From assembly GCA_963774765.1 (NCBI GenBank), contig CAVZGP010000031.1:372001-436000 (forward strand): 64,000 nucleotides of DNA, in the 5' to 3' direction. The notes beneath the pieces are model-generated. The model ran no database searches. It was not told the origin of the DNA and was given only the letters and a program-made list of their open reading frames with translations. The position numbers and the translations under genes were made by a program. The stretch's first letter is position 1; each line of letters opens with the position of its first letter. The stretch is from Sva-07 sp963774765 (GTDB lineage: Bacteria; Actinomycetota; Acidimicrobiia; Acidimicrobiales; Ilumatobacteraceae). Positions 25,199-35,474 of this stretch are shown here, piece after piece.

Positions 25199-25585
25199 TC
25201 ACACGATCGCGTGGGCGCGGAGATCGGCGAGATCGATGAACTCGAGGGTCGACATGTGGGTCGCTTCGAGGACCACCCCGCAGGCGCGTCCGGCGTCGAA
25301 TGCCTCCTTCCACCGCTCCGCACACACGCACCACTGATCGCCGGGAGCGAGACCGGCAAAGCCGTGCTGGGGCATCGGCGTCGTGAGGTCGTTGCCCCGC
25401 AGCGCCGAGTAGTCGAGGAAGTCCTCGGTGACCCGACAACACACCGTGTGCATGCCGGGGTCGTCACCGCGGTGCTCGCAGCACCCGGTTCGGTAGTAGC
25501 CGGTGATCGGGTCGTACGAGCACGGTTGCAGCTCGGTTCCCAGCACGTTGCGTTGTGGCGGTGGGCGATCGGGACCGTCAGACAT
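25199..25585 (-). CDS. DUF2237 family protein
   Basis: A 128-aa soluble protein with the full DUF2237 pattern: NVLGTELQPCSYDPITGYYRTGCCE, HTVCCRVTEDFLDYS, RGNDLTTPMPQHGFAGL, GDQWCVCAERW, VVLEATHMSTLEF. The many conserved Cys residues suggest metal or redox roles, but the function of the family is unknown to me. Its start overlaps the upstream VIT-family gene by 8 bp, so the two are cotranscribed. Confidence 0.9.
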   Translation of the reverse strand: MSDGPDRPPPQRNVLGTELQPCSYDPITGYYRTGCCEHRGDDPGMHTVCCRVTEDFLDYSALRGNDLTTPMPQHGFAGLAPGDQWCVCAERWKEAFDAGRACGVVLEATHMSTLEFIDLADLRAHAIV

Positions 25586-26315
25586 TGACGCCGACCAGCT
25601 CGCCGATGCTGTAGGTGACGGCGCACGCGACGAGCACGATGATGACCTGTCTGGCGATCGACTTGGGAATCGAACGCTCCGCGAACCGTCCGATCAGCGC
25701 GCCGACGATGGCCGCGGCGACCACTCCGATCGCCACCGAGATGGCGGCCGGCGCGAATCCGCTGGCGCCGGTGAACCACGGAATCACCGGCAGCAACGCC
25801 CCGAAGAGGAAACACACGAGCGAGATCGCCGCCGCGTTGAACGCCGACGGTAGGTCGTGCGGATCGACGCCGAGCTCCTCGCGGGTGTGGACCCGCAGGG
25901 CGATCTCGGGAGACGCCATCACGTCCTCGGCGGCAGCTCGCGCCGTGTCCGGCGAGATGCCGTGGTCCTCGTACATCGCGGCGAGTTCGGCCGTTTCGGC
26001 GACGGTGTTGCGGGCCAATTCGCGTCGTTCGACCGCGACTTCGCGCTCGACCATCTCGTTCTGTGCAGACACGCTGATCCATTCGCCCGCGGCCATCGAG
26101 ATCCCACCGGCTATCGCTCCTGCCAGCCCGGCCAGGCGCACGACCGATGAGTCGACTCCCGAGCCGGCGAAGCCGAGGATCAGCGACACGTTCGACACCA
26201 GGCCGTCGTTGATGCCGAACACGGCGGCGCGGGCGAGTCCACCGGACACCGGCCGGTGGCCGCCGTGCAGTTCTGGCCGTGGGAGGTCGCGAGGTGAGAG
26301 ATCAGGCCGCGTCAT
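25578..26315 (-). CDS. VIT1/CCC1-family iron or manganese transporter
   Basis: A 245-aa membrane protein. The family start AAVFGINDGLVSNVSLILGFAG (helix 1) and GAIAGGISMAAGEWISVSAQNEM (helix 2) are followed by a charged cytoplasmic helical segment (about 95-165, EREVAVERRELARN ... EDHGISPDTARAAAEDVM). Three C-terminal helices follow. The cytoplasmic Glu/Met-rich metal-binding region is present. VIT proteins exchange Fe(2+) or Mn(2+) for protons. ATG 26315 is chosen; an earlier in-frame ATG at 26375 adds an unrelated tail. It is divergent from the NAD-glutamate dehydrogenase gene. Confidence 0.85.
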   Translation of the reverse strand: MTRPDLSPRDLPRPELHGGHRPVSGGLARAAVFGINDGLVSNVSLILGFAGSGVDSSVVRLAGLAGAIAGGISMAAGEWISVSAQNEMVEREVAVERRELARNTVAETAELAAMYEDHGISPDTARAAAEDVMASPEIALRVHTREELGVDPHDLPSAFNAAAISLVCFLFGALLPVIPWFTGASGFAPAAISVAIGVVAAAIVGALIGRFAERSIPKSIARQVIIVLVACAVTYSIGELVGVNV

Positions 26316-26424
26316 CAGAGCGAACGCTAGCCGTGCTCGATGACCATGCGTCCAGGAGTGGCCGCCGGTCGACACACAGTGGCGCTACGTTGAGTCGTAG
26401 TCGTTCGACACCAGCGAGGACATC

Positions 26425-29400
26425 ATGAGCGCACACAATGACGTGGCAGCCGTCATCGACAGCCTGCGCGAAATCGCCGGCGCACGTCGACCGTCCGACC
26501 GGTTGTTGCACACGTTTCTCGGCGTCTACTACCGGGACATCCCGAGCGACGACGCTGATGGTCGGCGGCTGAACGCGGCGTACGCAGCCGCAGTTGCCCA
26601 TCTTCAACTCGGTCGTGTGCGCCGTGTCGGCGAGACGCTCGTCGAGGTGCTGTCGCCCGACCTCGAACGCGATGGCTGGGAGACCGAACGCAGCATCTTG
26701 ATGTTCGTCACCGACGACGTGCTGTTCCTGGTCGACAGCGTGCGGATGGTGCTGGATCGTTACGAGCTCGGCATTCATCTGCTCATCCATCCGATGCTCT
26801 CCGTCGCTCGCAACGATCGCCACGAACTCACCGACGTCGATGCTCCGGGCGGCCGTGTCGAGGCGTGGACGCTGATCGAACTCGACCGGTGTCCGGCCGA
26901 CGTCCGAGAGCAGCTCGAGGCCGACGTGCGCACAGCGATCGACGACGTGCAGTCGGTGGTACGCGACTTCACGCCCATGCAGGAACGCCTCCTCGACGTT
27001 GCGGGTGACGACGCACTGATGCAGTGGTTGGCCGACACGAACTTCGTGTTCCTCGGCTCGGCGGTCTACGAGCGGTCACCCGGCGGCCTTCGACTCGATC
27101 CGACGAGCCTGCTCGGCCAGTACCGATCACGTCGTCTCGATCCCGAGCGCATCGACCCTCCATCGAAGCACGAGGGTGACCGCATCGTGATCGCCAGAAC
27201 CGATGCCGTCGCGTCGGTGCATCGACCGGCGCGCATGACGTCGATCGCCGTGCGGGACCCGGCGACCGATCGGGAGGTCCGATTCGTGGGCCTGCTCGGC
27301 AGCGCTGCGTATCGCCAGAGCGTGTTTGCCATCCCTGGTATCGGCAATCGCGCCGACGAGGTGGTCGCTCGGGTCGGCGCCGCGCTCGAGAGCCACACGG
27401 GACGCGCTCTCCGCAACGTCATCGAGACGCTGCCCCGCGACCTCGTCTTCGAATCCGACGTCGAGGAACTGACCGAGCTGGTGTCGGCGATCACGGGAAT
27501 GCAGGAGCGGCGCATCGTGCGGGTGTTCGATCACACCGAGCCGGTCGGACCGTGGACCACCGTGCTGGCCTACGTCCCCCAGACGCGTTTCACCGCGGTG
27601 CTTCCCGAACTCGTGGGAGCCCTGGTGTCTGAGTACTACGGGGGCGAGATCCGTGACCTCGAGACGCTGGTGGGGACGAGTTCGCTCGCCCGCATCTCGA
27701 TGACCGTTCGGGGCACGCCGCTCGAGGACATGGCTCGGCTGGTCACCTCGATCGACAATGCCTCGCTCACCTGGAGAGAACGCGCGAGAGAAGCGCTCGT
27801 CGACCTGCTCGGTGAGGTCGAGGGGCATCGGGTCTGGTCGGTCGTCGCCGCATCGGTACCTGCTGATTACGAGGCGCGTGTGCGACCGGAGGCTGCTGTC
27901 GGCGATCTCGTCAACGTCGAAGCGATGCTCTCGGGAACCGAGGACGTCACGACCTCGTTCGGCCGTTCGATCGACGCCGTCGACGGCGAGTGGCGGTTCC
28001 GCGTGTTCCTGCGTGACCGGCCGACCACCATCGCGGAACTGGTGCCGGTTCTCGAACACCTCGGATTGTCGCCCCTCGACGAGCATCCGTCGGTGTTCAT
28101 CGGCGAGTCGGCCACCGTGCACCTCGACGACATCGGTGTGCACATGTCGACGCACGCCATCACCGACGCCCAACATGGCGAAGTCCAGCGGGCATTCGTC
28201 GATCTGATGACCGGTGCGATCGAACTCGACGGGCTCAACCGGTTGGTGTTGTCAGCCGGGCTCGACCGTCGCCAGATTGCCGTGCTGCGCCTGTACAACC
28301 GCTACCTGCGCCAGGCGTCGTTCCCGTTCAGCGCGAGGTACATCGAGCAGGCGATCGTGCGACATCCCGACATCGCCCGCAAGCTCGTCGAGTTGTTCGA
28401 CGCCCGGTTCGACCCGCACCGGACCGAACCCGACACGGTTGCCGACCGTTCGACCGCGGTCGAGGCCTGCCGCACCGGACTGCGTGAACTCCTCGATGCG
28501 ATTCCGTCGCTCGACGACGACCGGATCTGTCGGGCGTTTCTCACGCTCATCGATGCCACCGATCGGACCAATGCGTTCCGAGGTCGCGACGAGATCTCCG
28601 TCAAGTTCCGTCCGCACGCCGTTGGATTCCTGCCCGAGCCGCGACCCGAGTTCGAGATCTTCGTGTGCTCGCCGTTCGTCGAAGGGGTGCATCTTCGCGG
28701 GGGTCGCATCGCTCGCGGTGGGCTGCGTTGGAGCGATCGCCCGGAGGACTTCCGCACTGAAGTGCTCGGGCTCGTCAAAGCACAGATGGTCAAGAACGCG
28801 GTCATCGTGCCGACGGGCGCGAAGGGTGGTTTCGTGATCAAGTCCTCGTCCGCGGATCCCGCCGATCGTGATGCCGCGCGCGCCGAGGGCATCGACAGGT
28901 ACCGTCGCTTCGTTCGAGGGATGCTCGACGTGACCGACAACGTCGTCGGCGACCGCATCGTGCATCCGCCCGACGTCGTGATCCACGATGACGACGATCC
29001 GTATCTCGTCGTGGCCGCCGACAAGGGAACGGCGACGTTCAGTGACATCGCCAACGAGATCGCCGCGGAGTACGACTTCTGGCTCGGTGACGCATTCGCT
29101 TCGGGAGGCAGCCACGGCTACGACCACAAGGCGATGGGGGTCACCGCCCGCGGGGCGTGGGAGAGCGTGCGCCGCCACGCCCGCGTGATCGGCAAGGACG
29201 TCGACACCGACGAACTCACCGTGGTCGGCATCGGCGACATGTCGGGCGATGTCTTCGGCAATGGCATGCTGCTGTCGCCGCACTTGCGCCTCGTCGCGGC
29301 GTTCGATCATCGACACGTGTTCCTCGACCCCGACCCCGACCCAGAGTCGACACACGTCGAACGGCGACGGCTGTTCGACCTGCCGCGTTCGAGTTGGGCC

Positions 29401-31132
29401 GACTACGACGACCGTCTGATCTCGACCGGGGGTGGGGTGCACTCGCGCATGCTCAAGTCGATCGTCGTCACCCCCGAGGTGCGCGACGTTCTCGGCATCG
29501 ACGCGTCAGTGACCGAACTCCGGCCCGACGATCTGATCTCGGCCATCCTGCGCGCCCCGGTCGACCTGTTGTGGAACGGTGGCATCGGGACCTACGTGAA
29601 GGCGTCGAGCGAGAGCCACGCCGACGTCGGCGACCGGGCGAACGACTCGCTGCGCGTCGACGGCAAGGAGTTGCGAGCCCGCATCGTCGGCGAGGGCGGC
29701 AACCTCGGTCTGACGCAGCTCGCGCGGGTCGAATACGCAATCGACGGTGGTCTGATCTACACCGACGCGATCGACAACTCCGCCGGCGTCGACTGCAGCG
29801 ACCACGAGGTCAACATCAAGATCCTGCTCGACCAGCTCGTTCGCGATGGCGAACTGACCGTGAAGCAACGCAACGAGCTGCTCGTCGAGATGACCGACGA
29901 GGTCGCCAGGCTGGTGCTCGACGACAATCGCGCCCAGACGCTGGCGTTGATGATCGCCCGCACCCAGTCGTTGCCGATGGTCAACGTCCATGCCCGATAC
30001 CTCGAAACGCTCGAGGCCGAGGGCTAGCTCGACCGCGACCTCGAGTTCCTGCCCACCGACAAGCAGATCGCCGAGCGCCAGAGCGCCGGCAGCGGCCTGC
30101 GTGCACCCGAGTTCGCGGTGCTGATCGCCTACACGAAGAACGCGAACGTGGTCGAGGTGCTCGACTCCGATCTGCCCGACGAACCGGCACTCGAAGTCGA
30201 CCTGATGGAGTACTTCCCCGTCGAGATCCGCGAGCGGTTCCCGGATGCAATCCGGTCGCATCGCCTCCGACGCGAGATCGTCGCAACCAGCATCGTCAAC
30301 CACATGGTGAACCTCTCCGGAATCTCGTTCGATCATCGCATGACGGAGGATTCGGGTGCTCGGTGTCAGATGTTGCCACGCGCGTTCCTTGCGGCTCGCG
30401 AGATCTTCGGATTCGCCGATCTCTGGCGCGAGATCGACGCGCTCGGCAGCAGTATCGATCTCGACTCGCAGATCGGACTGTTCCTCACGGCCCGGCGCAT
30501 GACCGAACGTGGTGCGGTCTGGCTCTTGCGTCATCGTCGTCCGCCACTCGACATCGCCGACGCGGTCGACACGTTCTCGGCCGGCATGGCCTTTCTCGCC
30601 GAGTCGCTCGACGGTGTCGTGACCGGACGGGTTGGCGCCGATGTGGCCCGCCTGCGCGACGATCGGGTCGCCGCCGGTGTTCCGACCGAACTCGCCGCAG
30701 CGGTCGGCGCGGTGGCCGTGGCTGCACACCGGATTCGACATCGTCGAGATCGCTCACATCGAGGCTCGCAACGTCGCTGACGCGGCCACCGCGTACTGGG
30801 CCATGTTCAACGCGTTCGACCTCGGCTGGCTGTGGGACGGAGTCGGCAACCTGCCGCGTTCGGACCGGTGGCAAGAGCAGGCCCGGTCGGCGCTGCGCGA
30901 CGACCTGTTGACGGCGCTCGCGGATCTCACTCGACAGGTGATGCGGTCGGCCGCGGGTTCACCTGCGGTCTGGATCGAGGCCAACGAGCGAGCCGTGGGG
31001 CGGGCATTGGCGATGCATACCGAGATTCGTCGTGCCGAGAGCTTCGATCTGACCACCCTCTCGGTGGCGATCCGCCAGCTTCGCAACTTGACGATCACGT
31101 CGGTCGGTGACGTCGTGGTGCCCGTCGAGTGA
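26425..31132 (+). pseudogene. Large NAD-specific glutamate dehydrogenase (180-kDa type), interrupted by a TAG and a frameshift
   Basis: NAD-GDH converts glutamate to 2-oxoglutarate. The first frame runs 26425-30027 (1200 aa) and contains the regulatory half plus the catalytic core: RGGLRWSDRPEDFRTEVLG, QMVKNAVIVPTGAKGGF, GDMSGDVFGNGML, LWNGGIGTYVK. It stops at an in-frame TAG (30025-30027). The same frame then continues the protein (LDRDLEFLPTDKQIAERQ ...) to about 30720, where one extra G in GTGGCTG shifts the frame; the rest (LHTGFDIVEIAHIEARN ... VGDVVVPVE) follows to 31132. Repaired, it would be about 1568 aa, the normal size. AGGA precedes the ATG. Two lesions in one gene: real decay or sequence error. 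Confidence 0.87.
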
Positions 31133-31253
31133 CGCCCCGGACGCTTGCGGAAACGTTGTCGCGATCTTGCGTCGATCTTGTTCAAGTCTTGGCGGCCACT
31201 TGTGGAAGAACATCGGTTGCGGACACCTGACGACGGGTAGCGTCGACCCTGTC

Positions 31254-32687
31254 ATGACCTCCGGGCCCCGATTTCGTTTCGCACCGTCGCCGACGGGCTC
31301 GTTCCACGTGGGCGGCGCCCGAACGGCACTGCAGAACTGGGCGCTCGCACGACGGCTCGGTGGCACGTTCGTGCTGCGCATCGAGGACACCGACGAGGCA
31401 CGGAACCGGCCCGAGTGGACCCAGGGCATCATCGATGCGCTCGCGTGGATCGGGATCTCGTCCGACGATCCGCATTTCGAAGGCCCGCACTTCCAGAGCG
31501 CCTACGCTGACCAGCACGTCGCCGCCGCCGATCGCCTGTTCGTTGACGGCCGGGCCTACTACTGCGACCTGACCGGCGAGCAGATCCAGCAGCGGGCGAA
31601 GGAAGTCGGAACGACCGGCTACGACGGCTACTCGCGTGAACGTGGACTCGGACCCGGTCCGGGCCACGTGCTGCGGTTCAGGGTTCCGGACGGCACGACC
31701 GTGGTGCACGACCTCGTGCGCGGCGACGTCTCGTTCGACAATGCCACGATCGAGGACTTCGTGCTGGTGCGCGGCAACGGCACCCCGGTGTTCTTGCTGG
31801 CCAACGTCGTCGACGACATCGAGATGGCGATCACCGATGTGGTCCGCGCCGAGGAGCACCTGCCGAACACCCCGAAGCAGCAGATGCTGTGGGAGGCGCT
31901 CGGCCACGAACCGCCGCGTTGGGCCCACGTGCCGGTGTTGGTCAACGAGCAGCGCAAGAAGCTCTCCAAGCGGCGCGACAAGGTGGCGCTCGAGCAGTAC
32001 CGCGACGAGGGCTTCCTCGCCGACGCGATGGTCAACTACCTGATGACGCTCGGCTGGACCCCGCCGGGCGCCGAGGCCGCCGGCAGCGAGATCGTGCCGT
32101 GGGCACAGATCGAAGCGGCGTTCGAACTCGAGGACGTCACGCACTCACCTGCCTTCTTCGACGTCAAGAAGCTCGCTGCCTTCAACGGCGACTACATCCG
32201 GATGATGCCGCTTGCGGAGTTCATCGAACGCGCCGGCGACGAGCTGCCCGCCACCTGGGACCGTGCGCGATTTGCCGCGATCGCTCCGCACATCCAACAG
32301 CGCTTGACGACGCTGCGCGAGGTGCCCGACAAGATCGACTTCCTGTTCTGGCCCGACGATGCCGTCGTCGACTACGACGACGAGTCCTGGACGAAGGCGT
32401 TCGGGCCCGACTGGGCTGCGCCGTTGCTCGCCGACGTCATCGGTGCGTACGCGAACCTCGATGACTGGTCTGCCGACGAGCTCAAGGTCGCCCTCGAAGA
32501 AGTGATGACCCGCTACGAACTGAAGCTCGGTAAGGCCCAGGCGCCCGTGCGGGTGGCGGTCACCGGACGTTCGGTGGGCCCGCCGCTGTTCGAGGCGCTG
32601 GAGGTGCTCGGACACGCCGAGACGATGCGACGTCTTTCGATGGCTGCCGCGGCAGCGGCCGAAAGCGCCCCAGGTGGCGGTCGGTGA
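31254..32687 (+). CDS. gltX: Glutamyl-tRNA synthetase
   Basis: GltX charges tRNA-Glu, and in organisms lacking GlnRS also tRNA-Gln, with glutamate. The 477-aa product is full length: the HIGH-type motif PSPTGSFHVGGARTAL (HVGG at 18-21), LRIEDTDEAR, the KMSKS-type motif KKLSKRRDK, then the helical anticodon-binding domain. ATG 31254 is chosen because the catalytic domain starts immediately after it. The stop overlaps the next gene (GTGA). Both tRNA-Gln(CUG) and tRNA-Glu(CUC), its likely two substrates, lie within 1.2 kb downstream. Confidence 0.95.
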   Translation: MTSGPRFRFAPSPTGSFHVGGARTALQNWALARRLGGTFVLRIEDTDEARNRPEWTQGIIDALAWIGISSDDPHFEGPHFQSAYADQHVAAADRLFVDGRAYYCDLTGEQIQQRAKEVGTTGYDGYSRERGLGPGPGHVLRFRVPDGTTVVHDLVRGDVSFDNATIEDFVLVRGNGTPVFLLANVVDDIEMAITDVVRAEEHLPNTPKQQMLWEALGHEPPRWAHVPVLVNEQRKKLSKRRDKVALEQYRDEGFLADAMVNYLMTLGWTPPGAEAAGSEIVPWAQIEAAFELEDVTHSPAFFDVKKLAAFNGDYIRMMPLAEFIERAGDELPATWDRARFAAIAPHIQQRLTTLREVPDKIDFLFWPDDAVVDYDDESWTKAFGPDWAAPLLADVIGAYANLDDWSADELKVALEEVMTRYELKLGKAQAPVRVAVTGRSVGPPLFEALEVLGHAETMRRLSMAAAAAAESAPGGGR

Positions 32688-33520
32688 CGGCCATGACCGA
32701 CCGCGAGTTCCAACTCCCCAGCGACGAGGAGGTGGCACGCGACCGCGAGCTGCTCGAGGCGCTCGAACGCCACCAGTCCGTGGGCGAGAGGTACGCCCGC
32801 ACCGGCGAAGTCCCGTTGAAGATGGAGCGCGAACCGTCGATGGGGCCGTCGGCGAACGCGCAGCTCACCCGCGACTCGACACCCGTGCAATCGAGGCCGT
32901 CACCGCCGAGCTTCGTCGGACGCCGGATCCTGCAGGTCTGCATCGTGCTGCTCCTGTTCCTCCTCGGCTACTACCTGGTGTCGCTCTGGCAGGTGTGGTC
33001 AACCGGCCGCGCCGACCAGGCGCGCAGTGTTGACGCGATCGTGGTGATGGGAGCTGCGCAGTACGACGGTCGACCGTCGCCGCAGCTGGCCGCGCGTCTC
33101 GACCACGCCGTCGAGCTCTGGAATGAAGGGCTGGCATCGCTTGTCATCGTCACGGGCGGCAACCAGTTGGGCGACCGTTTCACCGAGGCGTCGGCGTCGG
33201 CGTCATATCTCGTCGACCGCGGGGTCACTGCGTCGGCGATCGCGCTGGAAAACGCCGGCACCACCACCTACGAGTCGCTCGAACGGGCGCGAACCCTCGT
33301 CGGCGACTCCGTCGACACCGTGTTGATCGTCACCGATCCGTATCACGCGCTGCGCAGCATGCTCACCGCGGACGAGGTCGGATTCACCGCGTACGTGTCA
33401 CCGGCACCCGACTCGGTGGTGGATGGGGCGTCCGAGGTGCGCCGCGACCTCGGCGAGGCCGCAGGTGTCGCGCTCGGTCGGATCATCGGGTTCGAACGGT
33501 TGAGTGGCCTCACCGACTGA
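32684..33520 (+). CDS. DUF218 (YdcF/SanA-like) membrane protein
   Basis: A 278-aa protein: a charged cytoplasmic N-terminus (1-80), one membrane helix (about 83-103, ILQVCIVLLLFLLGYYLV), then a DUF218 domain: DAIVVMGAAQYDGRPSPQLAARL, LVIVTGGNQLGDRFTEA, NAGTTTYESLERA, VLIVTDPYHALRS. The motif set matches YdcF/SanA proteins, which are linked to envelope integrity and may bind nucleotides; the precise role is unknown. The GTG start overlaps the gltX stop by 4 bp; ATG 32693 is an alternative. Confidence 0.85.
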   Translation: MTAMTDREFQLPSDEEVARDRELLEALERHQSVGERYARTGEVPLKMEREPSMGPSANAQLTRDSTPVQSRPSPPSFVGRRILQVCIVLLLFLLGYYLVSLWQVWSTGRADQARSVDAIVVMGAAQYDGRPSPQLAARLDHAVELWNEGLASLVIVTGGNQLGDRFTEASASASYLVDRGVTASAIALENAGTTTYESLERARTLVGDSVDTVLIVTDPYHALRSMLTADEVGFTAYVSPAPDSVVDGASEVRRDLGEAAGVALGRIIGFERLSGLTD

Positions 33521-33576
33521 GGCCGATACAATCCCGTCCCGCACCGGTCGCCGACCCGTCGACGACCGTCACACCA

Positions 33577-33648
33577 TGGGGTGTGGTGTAATTGGTAACA
33601 CAGCAGTTTCTGGTACTGTCATTCGGGGTTCGAGTCCCTGCACCCCAG
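33577..33648 (+). tRNA. tRNA-Gln (anticodon CUG)
   Basis: Acceptor TGGGGTG (33577-33583) pairs with CACCCCA (33641-33647), discriminator G at 33648. The D arm is GTGTAATTGGTAACAC, the anticodon stem GCAGT/ACTGT with loop TTCTGGT (anticodon CTG), and the T arm GGGGTTCGAGTCCCTG. CCA is not encoded. All arms pair. Confidence 0.96.
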
Positions 33649-33765
33649 CTCCGATCGATCGCCGGCCCGCACTCGTGCGAGGTCGGTGTCGTCGCTTTTC
33701 GACCCGTTCGTCACCGGCGTGGGTGGGATCGCAGCGCCCGCTGATATCGTTGCCGATCGCTACTT

Positions 33766-33841
33766 GGCCCGTTCGTCTAGTGGCCTAGGACACCACCCTC
33801 TCAAGGTGGCGGCACGGGTTCGAATCCCGTACGGGCTGCCA
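33766..33841 (+). tRNA. tRNA-Glu (anticodon CUC)
   Basis: Acceptor GGCCCGT (33766-33772) pairs with ACGGGCT (33831-33837), discriminator G 33838, and CCA is encoded at 33839-33841. The anticodon stem CCACC/GGTGG encloses CTCTCAA, giving anticodon CTC. The T arm ACGGGTTCGAATCCCGT is standard. An integrase gene starts about 100 bp downstream, so the 3' end is a plausible attachment site. Confidence 0.96.
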
Positions 33842-33849
33842 AGAAAGTA

Positions 33850-33890
33850 CCAGGTCAGAGCCACTCTTCGGAGTGGCTCTCCTGGTTTCT
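33850..33890 (+). terminator. Intrinsic terminator after tRNA-Glu
   Basis: AGAGCCACTC (33857-33866) pairs with GAGTGGCTCT (33871-33880) across a TTCG tetraloop, extended by CCAGG/CCTGG with a two-base bulge, and followed by TTTCT. It is a classical cUUCGg hairpin terminator ending the gltX-tRNA region. Confidence 0.8.
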
Positions 33891-33937
33891 GGACTCGTTG
33901 CCTCTCTGATGCCGATCTCTCTGGAAGGAGAAATCGG

Positions 33938-35086
33938 ATGAAGGGGTTTCATGCGGCAGCGAGGGGCGTCGTGGGAGCTGAGGGTCTCCCTCGGCCCCGA
34001 TCCGCTCACCGGCAAGAAGCGGCACGCCACGCGGACCGTGCGTGGCGGCAAGCGCGAGGCGCAGACTGCGCTCGCCGAGATGGTCACCGAAGCCGAGCGC
34101 GGCCTCACGGTTCGAACGACCGCGACGGTCGGGGAGTTGCTCGAGGCCTGGTTCGAGTTCGCCTCGCCTGACTTCTCGCCGAAGACGGTCAAGGAGACAC
34201 GGGGCTACATCGACCGCTCGCTGATGCCCGCGCTCGGGCCGAGGCGATTGGCCAAACCCAAGCCTGCCGATCTCGATGCGTTCTACCGTCGACTGCTCAC
34301 GTCGGGCGGGTCCGGCGGTCGACCGCTGGCGCCCGGGACGGTGAAGCGCATCCACGGCATTCTTCGTCGTGCGCTCAACCAGGGAGTCGAGTGGGGGTGG
34401 ATCGGCATCAATCCAGCGACGGCGAGTACACCGCCACGCGTGCCGGCCTCGGACATCAAACCGCCTTCGCCGGAGGCGCTCGGACGAGTTGCTGCGACGA
34501 GCTGAGGCGGACTCGCCGGATCTGGCCTGCTACCTGATGCTCGCGGCTGCCACCGGCGCCCGTCGGTCAGAGTTGATTGCGCTTCGATGGACCGACGTGG
34601 ATCTCGATCAGCGCGACCGTCTCGATCGAGCGGGGAATCGTGTCCGGCCCGCATGGTCTCGTCGAGAAGGGAACGAAGACCCACTCCGCTCGCCGCGTGT
34701 CGCTCGACTCGCGGACGATGTCAGCCGTCGCCGATCACCGGGAGCGCATGATCGATCGAGCTGAGATCTGCCGCGTCGAGGCGGCCGCCGACGCCTTCGT
34801 CTTCAGCAACACCGCCGATGGGAGTCAGCCGTGGTTCCCCGACTCGGTGTCGCGGTCGTTCAAGCGTCTTTGCGAGAAGGAGGGTGTGCCCGACGTTCGC
34901 CTGCACGACCTCCGTCACTTCGTCGCCACCCAGCTGCTGAGTGCCGGCGTCGACGTGCGCACCGTGGCCGGTCGTCTCGGACACCGCAACGCGGCGACGA
35001 CGCTCAACGTGTATGCGCACTTCGTCGAGCAGACCGACCGCGCGGCGGCCGACATCATGGGTGGCGTTCTGCGAGACGGTGGGTAG
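33938..35086 (+). pseudogene. Tyrosine site-specific integrase, interrupted by three one-base frameshifts
   Basis: Phage-type integrase next to tRNA-Glu. With GGAAGGAG just upstream, ATG 33938 is the natural start. One extra base near 33947-33950 shifts to the frame reading MRQRGASWELRVSLGPDPLTGKK (start of the arm-binding domain). A second extra base (GG at 34482-34483) precedes DELLRRAEADSPDLACYLML and TGARRSELIALRW, which holds the first catalytic Arg. A third (C at 34612) precedes TVSIERGIVSGPHG. The rest keeps LHDLRHFVATQLLSAG (HxxR), LGHRNAATTL and the nucleophile Tyr in NVYAHF. Deleting three bases would give an intact enzyme of about 380 aa. Either inactive remnant or sequence error. 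Confidence 0.85.
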
Positions 35087-35094
35087 GGGGCGTT

Positions 35095-35322
35095 CTAGCT
35101 TTCTCGCCTCGGCATCGCATCGTGCGGCCTGAGGTCATCGGTCTCGTGCAGCAGCCGGTCGACGACAATCGTCGGCACGACGACGCGTCGCCCGAACCGT
35201 CGTGCCTGAATGTCGCCGCGTCTCACAGATTCGTACGCGGTGGTTCGCGAGATGCCGAGGATGCGGGCGACTTCCTCGACGGTGTAGGTGGACCGGTGGG
35301 TGTGTTCGTTGGAGTTGCTCAT
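35095..35322 (-). CDS. Excisionase-type helix-turn-helix protein
   Basis: A 75-aa protein with a MerR-like winged HTH: YTVEEVARILGISRTTAYESVRRGDIQARRFGRRVVVP at about 13-50, the pattern of SinR/Xis-like HTH_17 proteins. In integrative elements such proteins steer the integrase toward excision. ATG 35322 is taken; GTG 35349 is an upstream alternative. Its stop lies 9 bp beyond the integrase stop on the other strand, an unusual tail-to-tail arrangement for int and xis. Confidence 0.78.
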   Translation of the reverse strand: MSNSNEHTHRSTYTVEEVARILGISRTTAYESVRRGDIQARRFGRRVVVPTIVVDRLLHETDDLRPHDAMPRRES

Positions 35323-35340
35323 CTCCGTACTGTCCGCAAC

Positions 35341-35398
35341 ATGACTCACTCGACCACTACCACCAAGAGCCGAGATGACTCACTCGACAGCTACCACC
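35341..35398 (+). repeat. Tandem direct repeats upstream of the excisionase gene
   Basis: ATGACTCACTCGAC occurs at 35341-35354 and 35375-35388, each followed two bases later by CTACCACC, giving a 34-bp period. More ACTCACGT words follow up to about 35480. The position between two divergent-looking element genes suggests protein-binding iterons or excisionase sites; function is inferred only. The whole gap 35323-35474 holds no gene. Confidence 0.6.
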
Positions 35399-35474
35399 GA
35401 GTGGCCCGATCACTCCCACCTCGAATTCGTCACTCACGTGGCCAGATGTGTGTGGTCGAGTGTGTGGCTCGGAC

